Assembly: GCF_008629655.1 (NCBI RefSeq) | Contig: NZ_VWSG01000018.1 | Coordinates: 1-32,143 of the forward strand | Origin: Paenimyroides baculatum | GTDB taxonomy: Bacteria > Bacteroidota > Bacteroidia > Flavobacteriales > Flavobacteriaceae | Length of the DNA: 32,143 bases | Direction of reading: 5' to 3' | Shown: one piece after another, positions 15,264 through 22,748 of the stretch | How the letters are laid out: the number at the start of each line of letters is the position of its first letter | Numbering within the stretch: the stretch's first letter is position 1 | Position numbers and translations under genes: made by a program | Notes under the pieces: model-generated | The model's input: only the letters and a program-made list of their open reading frames with translations | What the model was told of the DNA's origin: nothing | Database searches by the model: none

Positions 15264-17231
15264 TTATAATTCCAAAACAATAAATTCTGATCTGCGGTTT
15301 TCTTCGTGTTCAATATCAGAACATTTTGAGCCGTTTATACATTTGTTAATCAACTGTGTTTCACCGTAACCTTTATAGGTTATTCTTGAAAGATCGATTC
15401 CTTGAGCAGCAATCCATTGTGCGGTAGATTTTGCTCTGCGTTCTGATAGTTTCAGGTTGTACTCGTCTGATCCTCTACTATCGGTATGTGAACGTACATC
15501 GATTTTCATACGCGGATAATCTTTCAGCACCTCAACAACTTTCGCTAACTCCAAAGCAGCATCTGGTCTGATGTTATCTTTATCGTAATCGAAATAAATC
15601 GGTTTAAGTTTCAGTACTTTAAACAAGTCATCATTCTTTTTCACTTCTACCTTTTTCTGTTCCAATACGATTGTTCTTTCGCTTACTCCGGATACGTTAT
15701 CTAAAGTCACAGTTTCTTCTTTCGTAATGTATCCCTCTTTAGAAACCTTTACACGGTACGTTTCACCACACTCGTATTCGGTATTGAAGCGGTAGCCGTT
15801 ATTAGCGTATTTATTAGATATACCTAATTCTTTATAAAGCTTGTCGTAAAGCGTTAGCGATGCATCGGTTACGATATTGTTTGTTTTGGCATCTAAAATT
15901 GTAACCAGTAATTCTTGAGAACAACCCAATTTTAAAGCTCTGGTTTCAACAAAACTGTAGATATCGTCGTTTCCGTGACCACCTGTTCTGTTAGAAGAGA
16001 AGAATCCCTGTTTGGTTTTGTAATCAATGTAATAGGCAAAATCATCAGTATTTGAATTCACAGGTTCTCCAATATTCTGTACCTCGTAAAAACTACCGTC
16101 TTCTTTAAGTTTTACACCGTAAACATCTAATCCACCCAAACCGATTCTTCCATCACTTGAAAAATACAGTTCGTCGTTGCTGTTTATAAACGGAAAGGTT
16201 TCTCGTCCTTCGGTATTAATTCCCGGGCCTAGATTCTGAGGTACTCCGTATCCGTTACCATTTACGGTTACTTTCCATAAATCTGAATTTCCGAAACCAC
16301 CCGGGCGGTCACTTGCAAAATAAAGTGTGTTTCCATCTTTACTTAATGTTGGGTGAGCCGTATTGAAATCATTGCTGTTAAAAGGCAGTTCCTGAACATT
16401 GTTCCATTTGCCGTTTTTTAGTTCGGCACGATAGATTTTAAGTTTTGTATTTTTATCTGAATCGTAGCCTCGGGTACCTCCTAACATATTGTTTCGGGTA
16501 AAATACATTGTTTGTCCGTCTGCCGTTATAACTGCCGAAGATTCATTAAACTTGCTTTTAACGTCACCCTTTAACTTTTTAGCTTTCGTTTTTTTGCTGA
16601 TACTGTCATTAGGCAATTGATAATCGTACAAACTGGTAAAAGCCTCTCCAGTCCAAGTATGGATTTTTTTAGAAAAACTTCCCGTATCGCGCGCACTTGT
16701 AAAATACAGCTGCTGATCGTGTACATAACTTCCAAAATCGGCAAACTGCGTGTTGATTGGAAGATTTTCTACATTGCGGTAACGACCAGAGTTTTCTGTA
16801 ATCTGTTTTTGAAGTTCCTTTTCGTTTTTACGAACTGCTGCGATCTGTGTTTGCAAACCGGCTTTATTTACAAACTGATCATAATAATTTTTAGCTTCAG
16901 CACTATTACCCGTATGCTGCAATGTTTGTGCATAACGGTAATAAAATTCTGATGCGATATCTTCTGATCCAAATTCTGTAAACAAACGTTCGTAAAATGG
17001 ATGTGCTTCGGCATATCGAGCATTGAAGTAATAGGTGTTACCCAATTTCTCTAAAATATCTTTGCTTACATAACCTTTTTTAACGATTTTTTCATAGATG
17101 GTCATGGCATCTACATACGCCCAGTTTTCGTATTCTTTGTCTGACTTTTTTAAGCCTGCCTGTGCCTGTGCCGAGGTATTTCCTAAAAATAAGAATGATG
17201 CCAAGGCCAATAGTGATAATCCTTTTTTCAT
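15264..17231 (-). CDS. PorE-like OmpA family protein (TPR, beta-propeller, CRD, OmpA)
   Basis: This encodes 655 residues. A signal peptide ends near AQAQ. TPR-like helices lie at about 28-150, with W-A-Y-V-D-A-M-T-I-Y-E-K and N-A-R-Y-A-E-A-H-P-F-Y. About 160-430 carries WD40-like PD40 blades, seen as L-S-K-D-G-N-T-L-Y-F-A-S-D-R-P-G-G-F, L-Y-F-S-S-D-G-R-I-G-L-G-G and F-F-S-S-N-R-T-G-G-H-G. A carboxypeptidase-regulatory-like domain occupies about 437-525. An OmpA C-terminal domain fills 537-655 (I-Y-F-D-Y-D-K-D-N-I; S-H-T-D-S-R-G; N-x-x-L-S-x-x-R-A), with the Asp and Arg expected for binding diaminopimelate in peptidoglycan. This four-domain order is that described for PorE of Porphyromonas gingivalis, which links the T9SS to peptidoglycan. 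PorE is a lipoprotein, whereas no lipobox Cys is present here. It follows PorP/SprF by 11 nt and should be its partner. Confidence 0.92.
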   Translation of the reverse strand: MKKGLSLLALASFLFLGNTSAQAQAGLKKSDKEYENWAYVDAMTIYEKIVKKGYVSKDILEKLGNTYYFNARYAEAHPFYERLFTEFGSEDIASEFYYRYAQTLQHTGNSAEAKNYYDQFVNKAGLQTQIAAVRKNEKELQKQITENSGRYRNVENLPINTQFADFGSYVHDQQLYFTSARDTGSFSKKIHTWTGEAFTSLYDYQLPNDSISKKTKAKKLKGDVKSKFNESSAVITADGQTMYFTRNNMLGGTRGYDSDKNTKLKIYRAELKNGKWNNVQELPFNSNDFNTAHPTLSKDGNTLYFASDRPGGFGNSDLWKVTVNGNGYGVPQNLGPGINTEGRETFPFINSNDELYFSSDGRIGLGGLDVYGVKLKEDGSFYEVQNIGEPVNSNTDDFAYYIDYKTKQGFFSSNRTGGHGNDDIYSFVETRALKLGCSQELLVTILDAKTNNIVTDASLTLYDKLYKELGISNKYANNGYRFNTEYECGETYRVKVSKEGYITKEETVTLDNVSGVSERTIVLEQKKVEVKKNDDLFKVLKLKPIYFDYDKDNIRPDAALELAKVVEVLKDYPRMKIDVRSHTDSRGSDEYNLKLSERRAKSTAQWIAAQGIDLSRITYKGYGETQLINKCINGSKCSDIEHEENRRSEFIVLEL

Positions 17232-17242
17232 GTCTGTAAATT

Positions 17243-18163
17243 TTAGAAGAATCGCGACGTATTCATACGGCGGTACTTGTTAAACAATTCAAATCTTAAG
17301 AAAACCTCATGCGATCCGTTGTTGTAATTAGCCAGTTTGGTGGTTTCTCCATCATAGCTGTAACCTATGAACAAACCATCGGTAACCTGGAAACCTACCA
17401 GTGCGCTCCAAGCAGCATCCCAACGGTAAGCTCCACCCAAAGTAAATCTGTTACTGATCAAGAAGTTTGCCGTAATGTCTGCCTGTAATGGTGCACCATT
17501 AGTTGCTTTTACCAAAAATGCCGGTTTAAATTTCAACATCGGATTTAGTTCAAACACATGACCACCAATCAAATAATAACTCATGGTTGTACGCATGGTA
17601 CTTTGAATGTTATCATCATAACGGGTTGTTTCTAGGAAATTAGGAATAGAAAGTCCTAAATAACTTTTTTCGTTATGCCAGTAAATTCCGGCACCTATGT
17701 TCGGTGTAAACTGTCCGCTGATATCATTTTGAAAATTAGGGTCGTTCGGATTGTATGTCAGCAGTTTTGAATAGGCTACATTCAACATATTCCCTGATCC
17801 TTTAATACCGAATGAAAATTTACTGCCTCGACTGTTTAAATCTATGGTGTACGATAAATCTACACTTACCGTGTTTTCATCCATAATTCCCAATCCGTCG
17901 TTAATAAAACCTACGCCCAAGCCCAATTTGCTGTCACCCAAAGGCGTATTAACAGAAAAGGCATTCGTTTGCGGTGCACCTTCCAATCCAGCCCACTGTG
18001 TACGGTGTAAGCCAAAAATACTTAGCGAACCACGACTACCTGCATAAGCTGGATTTATGTTTACCGTATTATACATGTATTGGGTAAATTGCGGATCTTG
18101 CTGTGCGTTGGCTGTGAAGCTTACTAAAGCTAACAAAGCCCCTATGATTTTTAATCTCTTCAT
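17243..18163 (-). CDS. PorP/SprF family type IX secretion system membrane protein
   Basis: This encodes 306 residues with a signal peptide ending TANAQQ, then the family's hallmark opening: D-P-Q-F-T-Q-Y-M-Y-N, N-P-A-Y-A-G-S-R-G and R-T-Q-W-A-G-L-E-G-A-P-Q-T. The rest is beta-barrel, with recurring G-L-G-V-G-F-type strands and I-G-Y-S-Y-D near the end. Length and motifs fit the PorP/SprF family. Family members that sit beside adhesin genes help deliver or attach particular type B sorting-domain substrates, as SprF does for SprB in Flavobacterium johnsoniae. The gene lies directly between a type B sorting-domain protein (11 nt upstream) and the PorE-like OmpA gene, which is the canonical arrangement. 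It is probably the paralogue dedicated to this operon rather than the core PorP of the secretion machine (inference). Confidence 0.95.
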   Translation of the reverse strand: MKRLKIIGALLALVSFTANAQQDPQFTQYMYNTVNINPAYAGSRGSLSIFGLHRTQWAGLEGAPQTNAFSVNTPLGDSKLGLGVGFINDGLGIMDENTVSVDLSYTIDLNSRGSKFSFGIKGSGNMLNVAYSKLLTYNPNDPNFQNDISGQFTPNIGAGIYWHNEKSYLGLSIPNFLETTRYDDNIQSTMRTTMSYYLIGGHVFELNPMLKFKPAFLVKATNGAPLQADITANFLISNRFTLGGAYRWDAAWSALVGFQVTDGLFIGYSYDGETTKLANYNNGSHEVFLRFELFNKYRRMNTSRFF

Positions 18164-18174
18164 TGCTTATTAGT

Positions 18175-19437
18175 TTAGTTGTTGCTTTCCAGATGTATGT
18201 ATCCTACTTTCTTAATCCATTGGCTTTGTCCATCCCAATCATACAGATATTCCACTACATAGTAATACGTTCCTGCAGGAAGCTTTTCGCCGCTGCCTAC
18301 AATTCCGTTACCTTCTGCTACACCAACAAACACATTGTTTTTACTGTTGTAGTTTTTGGTTTCGTACACTTTTCTACCCCAACGGTTATAAAGAACAACA
18401 TTGTTTTCAGGAAAATGCTCGATATTATCTATAATTAAATAATCGTTGATTCCATCACCGTCCGGAGAAACCCCGTTATAAACAACCACATCACCAGGAT
18501 TCAAGAATTTTTCTTTGATTTTCCCTAAAGTAAATATTCCGAAACCATCAACCTGAACAGGTGTAGTAATTGTTTTTGCAGCTGCATCTACAACGCCACC
18601 TTCGTCTACCCAAAGGTTTTGAGTTGCATCCCAGCGAACGATATGCAAATCTTGTGTTCCGCGGAATTCTGCAGGTGTGGTTTGATCGTGCCAAGAAAGC
18701 GTAACCATAACCGAACCTGTTGCTCCGGCTGCCTGATTGATCGTCCAGTATTCCTGATTATTTACAGCAGAAATAATTCCCGTACGGTCTTTATGCGGAT
18801 ATGTTTGGTCTGTATCCTCTTTGAAATACTCGCTTAAATAAGTATGAGCAACATCTGAAGGAGCTGAAATTCCTGCCAAACGATAGTATCCCAACTTACC
18901 AATTGGAAAAGTAAAGGCGTTGTTCCCTTGTTTTTCAACCATTCCTTCGGCATAACTTTTATCGGTTGCATTCATTTGCGAAGCTCCGTTCCCGAAAAGC
19001 AACTGACCGCCATCATTTTTATTGATACGTACGATTCCTTCTCTGAAATTACCTACACCATCGATAATCATATCGCTGTTTAGGCTGAAAGGATACTGGG
19101 TTGATGTATTGTTGAAAAGCACATCGAAATGTTTTGAAGGCTGCGAACCTTCGATCATCTGCGGCTGACTTCCTTGAAATACCGTGTAACCCGTAGTCTT
19201 GTTTGTTGAATGTGTGAACAAGCCGTCGTTATTATAATTTTTATAGAACTGAAATTCACCGTCGTTAAAAATTACTCCCGAAGCTTTGTTGTCAAAATCA
19301 AACTGTGTTGAAACCAATGTACTGGGCAATATGTATAATTGACCTTGATTGACCATTACAGGTTCTACGGTTTGTGCATAGGCTACAGAACCTAAGCTTA
19401 GAAACAGTAAACGGATATTTTTAAATATCTTTTTCAT
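18175..19437 (-). CDS. Secreted protein with gliding-type (type B) T9SS C-terminal domain
   Basis: This encodes 420 residues with a signal peptide ending VAYAQT. The body (about 20-305) is beta-rich, with an opening G-Q-L-Y-I-L-P-S and an F-N-D-G-E-F-Q-F-Y-K-N-Y motif, and is otherwise unrecognised. Residues 312-420 form the gliding motility-associated C-terminal domain (CHU_C / T9SS type B): V-Y-N-G-V-S-P-D-G-D-G-I-N-D, V-V-L-Y-N-R-W-G-R-K-V-Y, L-P-A-G-T-Y-Y-Y-V-V-E-Y and a final G-Y-I-H-L. This domain directs passage through the T9SS and usually works with a PorP/SprF partner, which is encoded 11 nt downstream. It is the only protein of this operon with a visible sorting domain, so it may anchor or present the larger upstream proteins (inference). 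Confidence 0.92.
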   Translation of the reverse strand: MKKIFKNIRLLFLSLGSVAYAQTVEPVMVNQGQLYILPSTLVSTQFDFDNKASGVIFNDGEFQFYKNYNNDGLFTHSTNKTTGYTVFQGSQPQMIEGSQPSKHFDVLFNNTSTQYPFSLNSDMIIDGVGNFREGIVRINKNDGGQLLFGNGASQMNATDKSYAEGMVEKQGNNAFTFPIGKLGYYRLAGISAPSDVAHTYLSEYFKEDTDQTYPHKDRTGIISAVNNQEYWTINQAAGATGSVMVTLSWHDQTTPAEFRGTQDLHIVRWDATQNLWVDEGGVVDAAAKTITTPVQVDGFGIFTLGKIKEKFLNPGDVVVYNGVSPDGDGINDYLIIDNIEHFPENNVVLYNRWGRKVYETKNYNSKNNVFVGVAEGNGIVGSGEKLPAGTYYYVVEYLYDWDGQSQWIKKVGYIHLESNN

Positions 19438-19513
19438 AGTCTTAATTTTTTAAGTGAAACTAAAAGCACAAGGCAACCCATGTTAATTACTTTTTGGATA
19501 TTTATACATAATT

Positions 19514-19537
19514 CGCCTTTACAATATTTTGTAAGCG
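19514..19537 (-). other. Small hairpin just after the 204-residue gene
   Basis: TTACAA (19519-19524) and TTGTAA (19529-19534) form a 6-bp stem with a 4-nt loop, extended by CGC/GCG across a 2-nt bulge. It begins 3 nt after the stop of the upstream gene on the minus strand. No T-run follows, so it may be an mRNA-end or processing element rather than a terminator. Confidence 0.3.
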
Positions 19538-19539
19538 TT

Positions 19540-20154
19540 TTATTTCACTACAAATACGATGTTTATCAAAGTACAATCTGTTGCCGCTGCGGTTACATCG
19601 TACGTCATTACACCTTGATTGTTAATTGTGATGTTTGAGAATACGTTTGCATCGTAATCGGTAATGATATAATACAAATCGGTAGGACTATTGAAATAAG
19701 GGATTCCTGTTGTTGGTGCTCCCGGACTTACTATATGATTTGGATTTGTTAAAGCAAATTGTGCTTTGTATTCTTCGTATAAATTTTTGGTTTGCCCAGT
19801 TGCACTTACCGAAGTGTTAAAGGTAATAGACGGCATATAGAAAAATTTTACTGCCTTGTTGTCTGTTGTTACCATTTGTTGCCACTTGATCCCGTCGTTA
19901 TAATAAAAACCAGGTACCACGTCGTTTGCTGTGGCAGTGTTGTATACCGTCATCCCCGCAACGTGTGCCGATAGTGGTGCAGAATTTGTCGCTTCTTGTA
20001 ATGCTAAGCGCGGCAATAAAATTCCTTTGTTTGGCGCTTCCACATCTAACATTGCATTTGTGTTTGGAGTACCGTCTGTTCCTCCTATTTTTACTTGCGC
20101 AGACATTACTGTGCTAAATAATACAGCTGATAAAAAGATAATTTTCTTATTCAT
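19540..20154 (-). CDS. Secreted protein with AQVKIG/NKGILLPR N-terminal module
   Basis: This encodes 204 residues. A signal peptide ends VMSAQ, followed by V-K-I-G-G, N-A-M-L-D-V-E-A and N-K-G-I-L-L-P-R-L-A-L, then M-T-V-Y-N-T-A-T-A-N-D-V-V-P-G-F-Y-Y. The same landmarks open the 833-residue neighbour (A-T-N-K-G-V-L-I-P-R-V-V-L; Y-N-T-A-T-A-A-D-V-T-P-G-F-Y-Y), so the two share an N-terminal domain of about 95 residues common in secreted Flavobacteriia proteins. The remaining 110 residues have no motif I recognise and end in I-N-I-V-F-V-V-K. There is no sorting domain or membrane anchor. It lies in a six-gene minus-strand run, preceded by a 12-bp intercistronic hairpin. It is probably a small companion of the adhesin complex, with unknown function. 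Confidence 0.78.
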   Translation of the reverse strand: MNKKIIFLSAVLFSTVMSAQVKIGGTDGTPNTNAMLDVEAPNKGILLPRLALQEATNSAPLSAHVAGMTVYNTATANDVVPGFYYNDGIKWQQMVTTDNKAVKFFYMPSITFNTSVSATGQTKNLYEEYKAQFALTNPNHIVSPGAPTTGIPYFNSPTDLYYIITDYDANVFSNITINNQGVMTYDVTAAATDCTLINIVFVVK

Positions 20155-20175
20155 AGTTCTTTAAGTTTTAAGAAG

Positions 20176-20208
20176 AACCATCTGTTTAGGGGAAAAAAAC
20201 AGATGGTT
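20176..20208 (-). promoter_or_regulatory. Perfect 12-bp intercistronic hairpin
   Basis: AACCATCTGTTT (20176-20187) and AAACAGATGGTT (20197-20208) are perfect reverse complements around a 9-nt loop. The hairpin lies 13 nt after the stop of the 833-residue gene and 21 nt before the next start. The minus-strand 3' flank is CTTCTTAAAACTT, not a true U-tract, so read-through, partial attenuation or protection of the upstream mRNA end is more likely than full termination. Confidence 0.65.
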
Positions 20209-20220
20209 AGGGTTAAAAAA

Positions 20221-22722
20221 TTATTGGGCAGAGAATTCTACAACTACTTTTACGCTTAAGTCTGAGGAACTTAAAACGTTGTACATATTACCGGTTCCAA
20301 TTCTAAATGATAAATTGCTACCTGCTAGCGCAACGTCAGTTGTAGATGTATTTATGATATTATTATCATTGTTTAATAATTTAATACTCACGATTTTCCC
20401 TAAAGCGGTTGTACCTACAGGTGGCGTAATACTAATTGTAGAAACATTTGCTGTACCTCCTGTAACAGTAGCTGCATAAACACCTGCATAAATTTTACTG
20501 CCGTCAATCCATGTATCACCTGTGTTCGTAACTGTTGTTGTGTTGTACGTATCGCCCAACTGATTCTTAATTTCTTGTTTTTGAATCGTTGTGGCGTTCG
20601 TTATTGCATTTACAATTGTTTGCGCTATATCAACCAGTTCTTTAACACCTGTAGTAGCATTTATCGTATAAAATGAAAACGCTGGAATTGCCAATTGGCC
20701 TGCTGGAGTTCCTGCTGCAATAGCTGTTCTTGTAAAATAAACATTTCCACCTTGGTTTAACAGATTGTTTATTATATCTTCTATTGCATTTTTAACATTG
20801 GTGTTATTCTCTATAGACCATTCAACATCTGCAGTAACATCGATATAATTTTTAACGGTAGCACTTTCTGTAACATATTCATAAACCACTTTTTGTACTG
20901 CCTTTGGATCAACTAAAACCTGGGCATATGCCGAATTATTAGTGCTTTTCCCAATGCTAGTTTTTGTTTCATTAGCTTTTACAATATCGCTAAACGCAGT
21001 GTTACTCACATTAACCCATGCTTTTGTAGTTGCATTCCATCTTTGAAACGAAGCCTGATTTGTTCCTGCATCGATAACAATTTTAGTTACACCTTCTTGC
21101 ATTGAATTTTTTGAAACATACTCAATATATCCTTCAACAGTGGTATAATTTGTTCCACCACCAGTTACAGTACTTGTAATAAATTCGTTAAAGTTGTTTA
21201 CGATACCATCGATAAAATCAATTTCATAAACTCCTGTTTCGGTTCCTGTTGTAGGATCTGTTGTTCCAGTATAGCTTTCAGAAACATAGTATTGTTTGGT
21301 ACCAATAGTCATTAATTTGGTTTTGGTTTCATTTTGTTTCACTATTGATGCTAAATCAATAAATACTTTATTTCCTGTTGTTTGATTAATGTAATAAAAT
21401 GAATTTGCAGGAATTGCGACTCCATTATTATTAACTGCAGTTATACCAGAAACTGTGTAACCAACATTCGCATCGCTTTTTGACGCTATATACTGTATAT
21501 ATTGCTCTACCGTTGTAAATGTTTTCCCATCTTCAGTAATTGTGACCGTTTGATCTAAAATTGTTTGAATATTTGTTGCAACGCCCGCTACAATATCAAT
21601 TTCGAAAATACCAGCAGGTAATGTTCCTGATGTCCAACCGTTTACTACTGCCTGCGTAGGAATAGCTCCGCCATTTGCAATAAGGTACGTTTCAGAAACG
21701 AAATATTGTTTAACCGGAGCATTTGCCGTATTTGTTTTAACCAATGCTGTTTTAGATTGTGCTGCACCAACCAAATCGGTCAGGTTAACAGTTACGTAAC
21801 CACCTGCGCCAGCGTTAGCTGCATCGCTCCAATATTGAAACACCCAATTTGCCGGAGATCCAGTTGCTGCTATATTTCTGTAAACAACATTACCTTCTAC
21901 TTGAGAAGCGATCATTTTAATGATTTCTTCTACTGTATAAAATGTTCCACCCGGCTTTACAATTGTTGTTGTACCATCTAAAATAGTTTGAAAGTTACTT
22001 ATTACAGATTGCGGTACATCTAATAAAATTACTCCTGCTCTTAAAGTAGTACCAGCAGAAAAAGGTGATGTTGGAACTACACCATTGTTTGCATTGATAG
22101 TTTCTTCTGAAATATAGTAGTATTTACCAGAGGCTGCAGGAAATTCAATAAAAGTAGTTTTAGATTCTGCTCCTCTTATCAAATTCATAATATCTGTTGT
22201 GATATCTTTTTTTGTATAATTTGTCCCATCGAAATAAACGTATTCAATAGTAGGTGTAGTTCCAGGGATAAACACCATGCCACCTCCAAAGGTATCACCT
22301 GTAACAACAGGATCAACCAAATTATTTGCAGGGAAGGCAACTTTAAGCAATGCTATTATTTTAGTTACATCTCCCTGAAGATCGGTAATATCGCCAATAG
22401 CTTCGTCTAACTGTGTTTGGTTTACGATGCGTTCCCAATGAGCAACCATAGTTCCGTTAGCCGGAACCCAATAATAAAACCCTGGAGTAACATCTGCGGC
22501 AGTTGCCGTATTGTAAACCAAAAGACTTTCTACTGCAGTCCCTGTTATCGGGCTAAAAGTTGTAGTGTTTGTTAACACCACACGTGGAATTAAAACTCCT
22601 TTATTCGTTGCCGAAATTTCTAATTGTACGGCATCTGCAGGGTTTGCTGTGCCTATTCCAACCTGCGCATTAGAAAACTGAGTAACCCCAAGTAATGCTG
22701 CTAAGAATGTCATTTTTTTCAT
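20221..22722 (-). CDS. Secreted repeat protein with AQVGIG N-terminal module
   Basis: This encodes 833 residues. A signal peptide ends FSNA, followed by QVGIGTANP, N-K-G-V-L-I-P-R and Y-N-T-A-T-A-A-D-V-T-P-G-F-Y-Y. From about residue 168 to 590 there are three to four degenerate repeats of some 130-145 residues. Each has a S-K-T or T-K-T motif (188, 323, 466, 586), then Y-Y-[IV]-S-E or Y-F-V-S-E, an E-I-D or L-L-D stretch, a T-I-L-D-x-T segment and T-[FY]-x-T-V-E-x-[YI]-I (261, 402, 526). The C-terminal region is Thr/Asn-rich and ends in a beta strand, V-V-V-E-F-S-A-Q. There is no sorting domain, Cys pair or catalytic motif. It lies 26 nt after the giant adhesin gene and is clearly co-transcribed. 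It resembles fibrous, modular surface proteins; the role is unknown, though a fibre or spacer protein is likely. Confidence 0.8.
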   Translation of the reverse strand: MKKMTFLAALLGVTQFSNAQVGIGTANPADAVQLEISATNKGVLIPRVVLTNTTTFSPITGTAVESLLVYNTATAADVTPGFYYWVPANGTMVAHWERIVNQTQLDEAIGDITDLQGDVTKIIALLKVAFPANNLVDPVVTGDTFGGGMVFIPGTTPTIEYVYFDGTNYTKKDITTDIMNLIRGAESKTTFIEFPAASGKYYYISEETINANNGVVPTSPFSAGTTLRAGVILLDVPQSVISNFQTILDGTTTIVKPGGTFYTVEEIIKMIASQVEGNVVYRNIAATGSPANWVFQYWSDAANAGAGGYVTVNLTDLVGAAQSKTALVKTNTANAPVKQYFVSETYLIANGGAIPTQAVVNGWTSGTLPAGIFEIDIVAGVATNIQTILDQTVTITEDGKTFTTVEQYIQYIASKSDANVGYTVSGITAVNNNGVAIPANSFYYINQTTGNKVFIDLASIVKQNETKTKLMTIGTKQYYVSESYTGTTDPTTGTETGVYEIDFIDGIVNNFNEFITSTVTGGGTNYTTVEGYIEYVSKNSMQEGVTKIVIDAGTNQASFQRWNATTKAWVNVSNTAFSDIVKANETKTSIGKSTNNSAYAQVLVDPKAVQKVVYEYVTESATVKNYIDVTADVEWSIENNTNVKNAIEDIINNLLNQGGNVYFTRTAIAAGTPAGQLAIPAFSFYTINATTGVKELVDIAQTIVNAITNATTIQKQEIKNQLGDTYNTTTVTNTGDTWIDGSKIYAGVYAATVTGGTANVSTISITPPVGTTALGKIVSIKLLNNDNNIINTSTTDVALAGSNLSFRIGTGNMYNVLSSSDLSVKVVVEFSAQ
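20953..22221 (-). repeat. Degenerate 130-145-residue repeats in the 833-residue protein
   Basis: Three clear copies, and probably a fourth that is partial, are marked by [ST]-K-T, Y-[YF]-[IV]-S-E and T-[FY]-x-T-V-E at similar spacing. DNA identity between copies is low, so these are old repeats held by protein structure. Confidence 0.6.
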
Positions 22723-22748
22723 AATGTTGTAATTTTAAGTGTTGACTT

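Noticed and set aside
15116..15313. Full 65-codon version of the small ORF after the OmpA gene
   Set aside because: It needs a TTG start within the OmpA coding end; only the 45-codon ATG version is kept, with low confidence.
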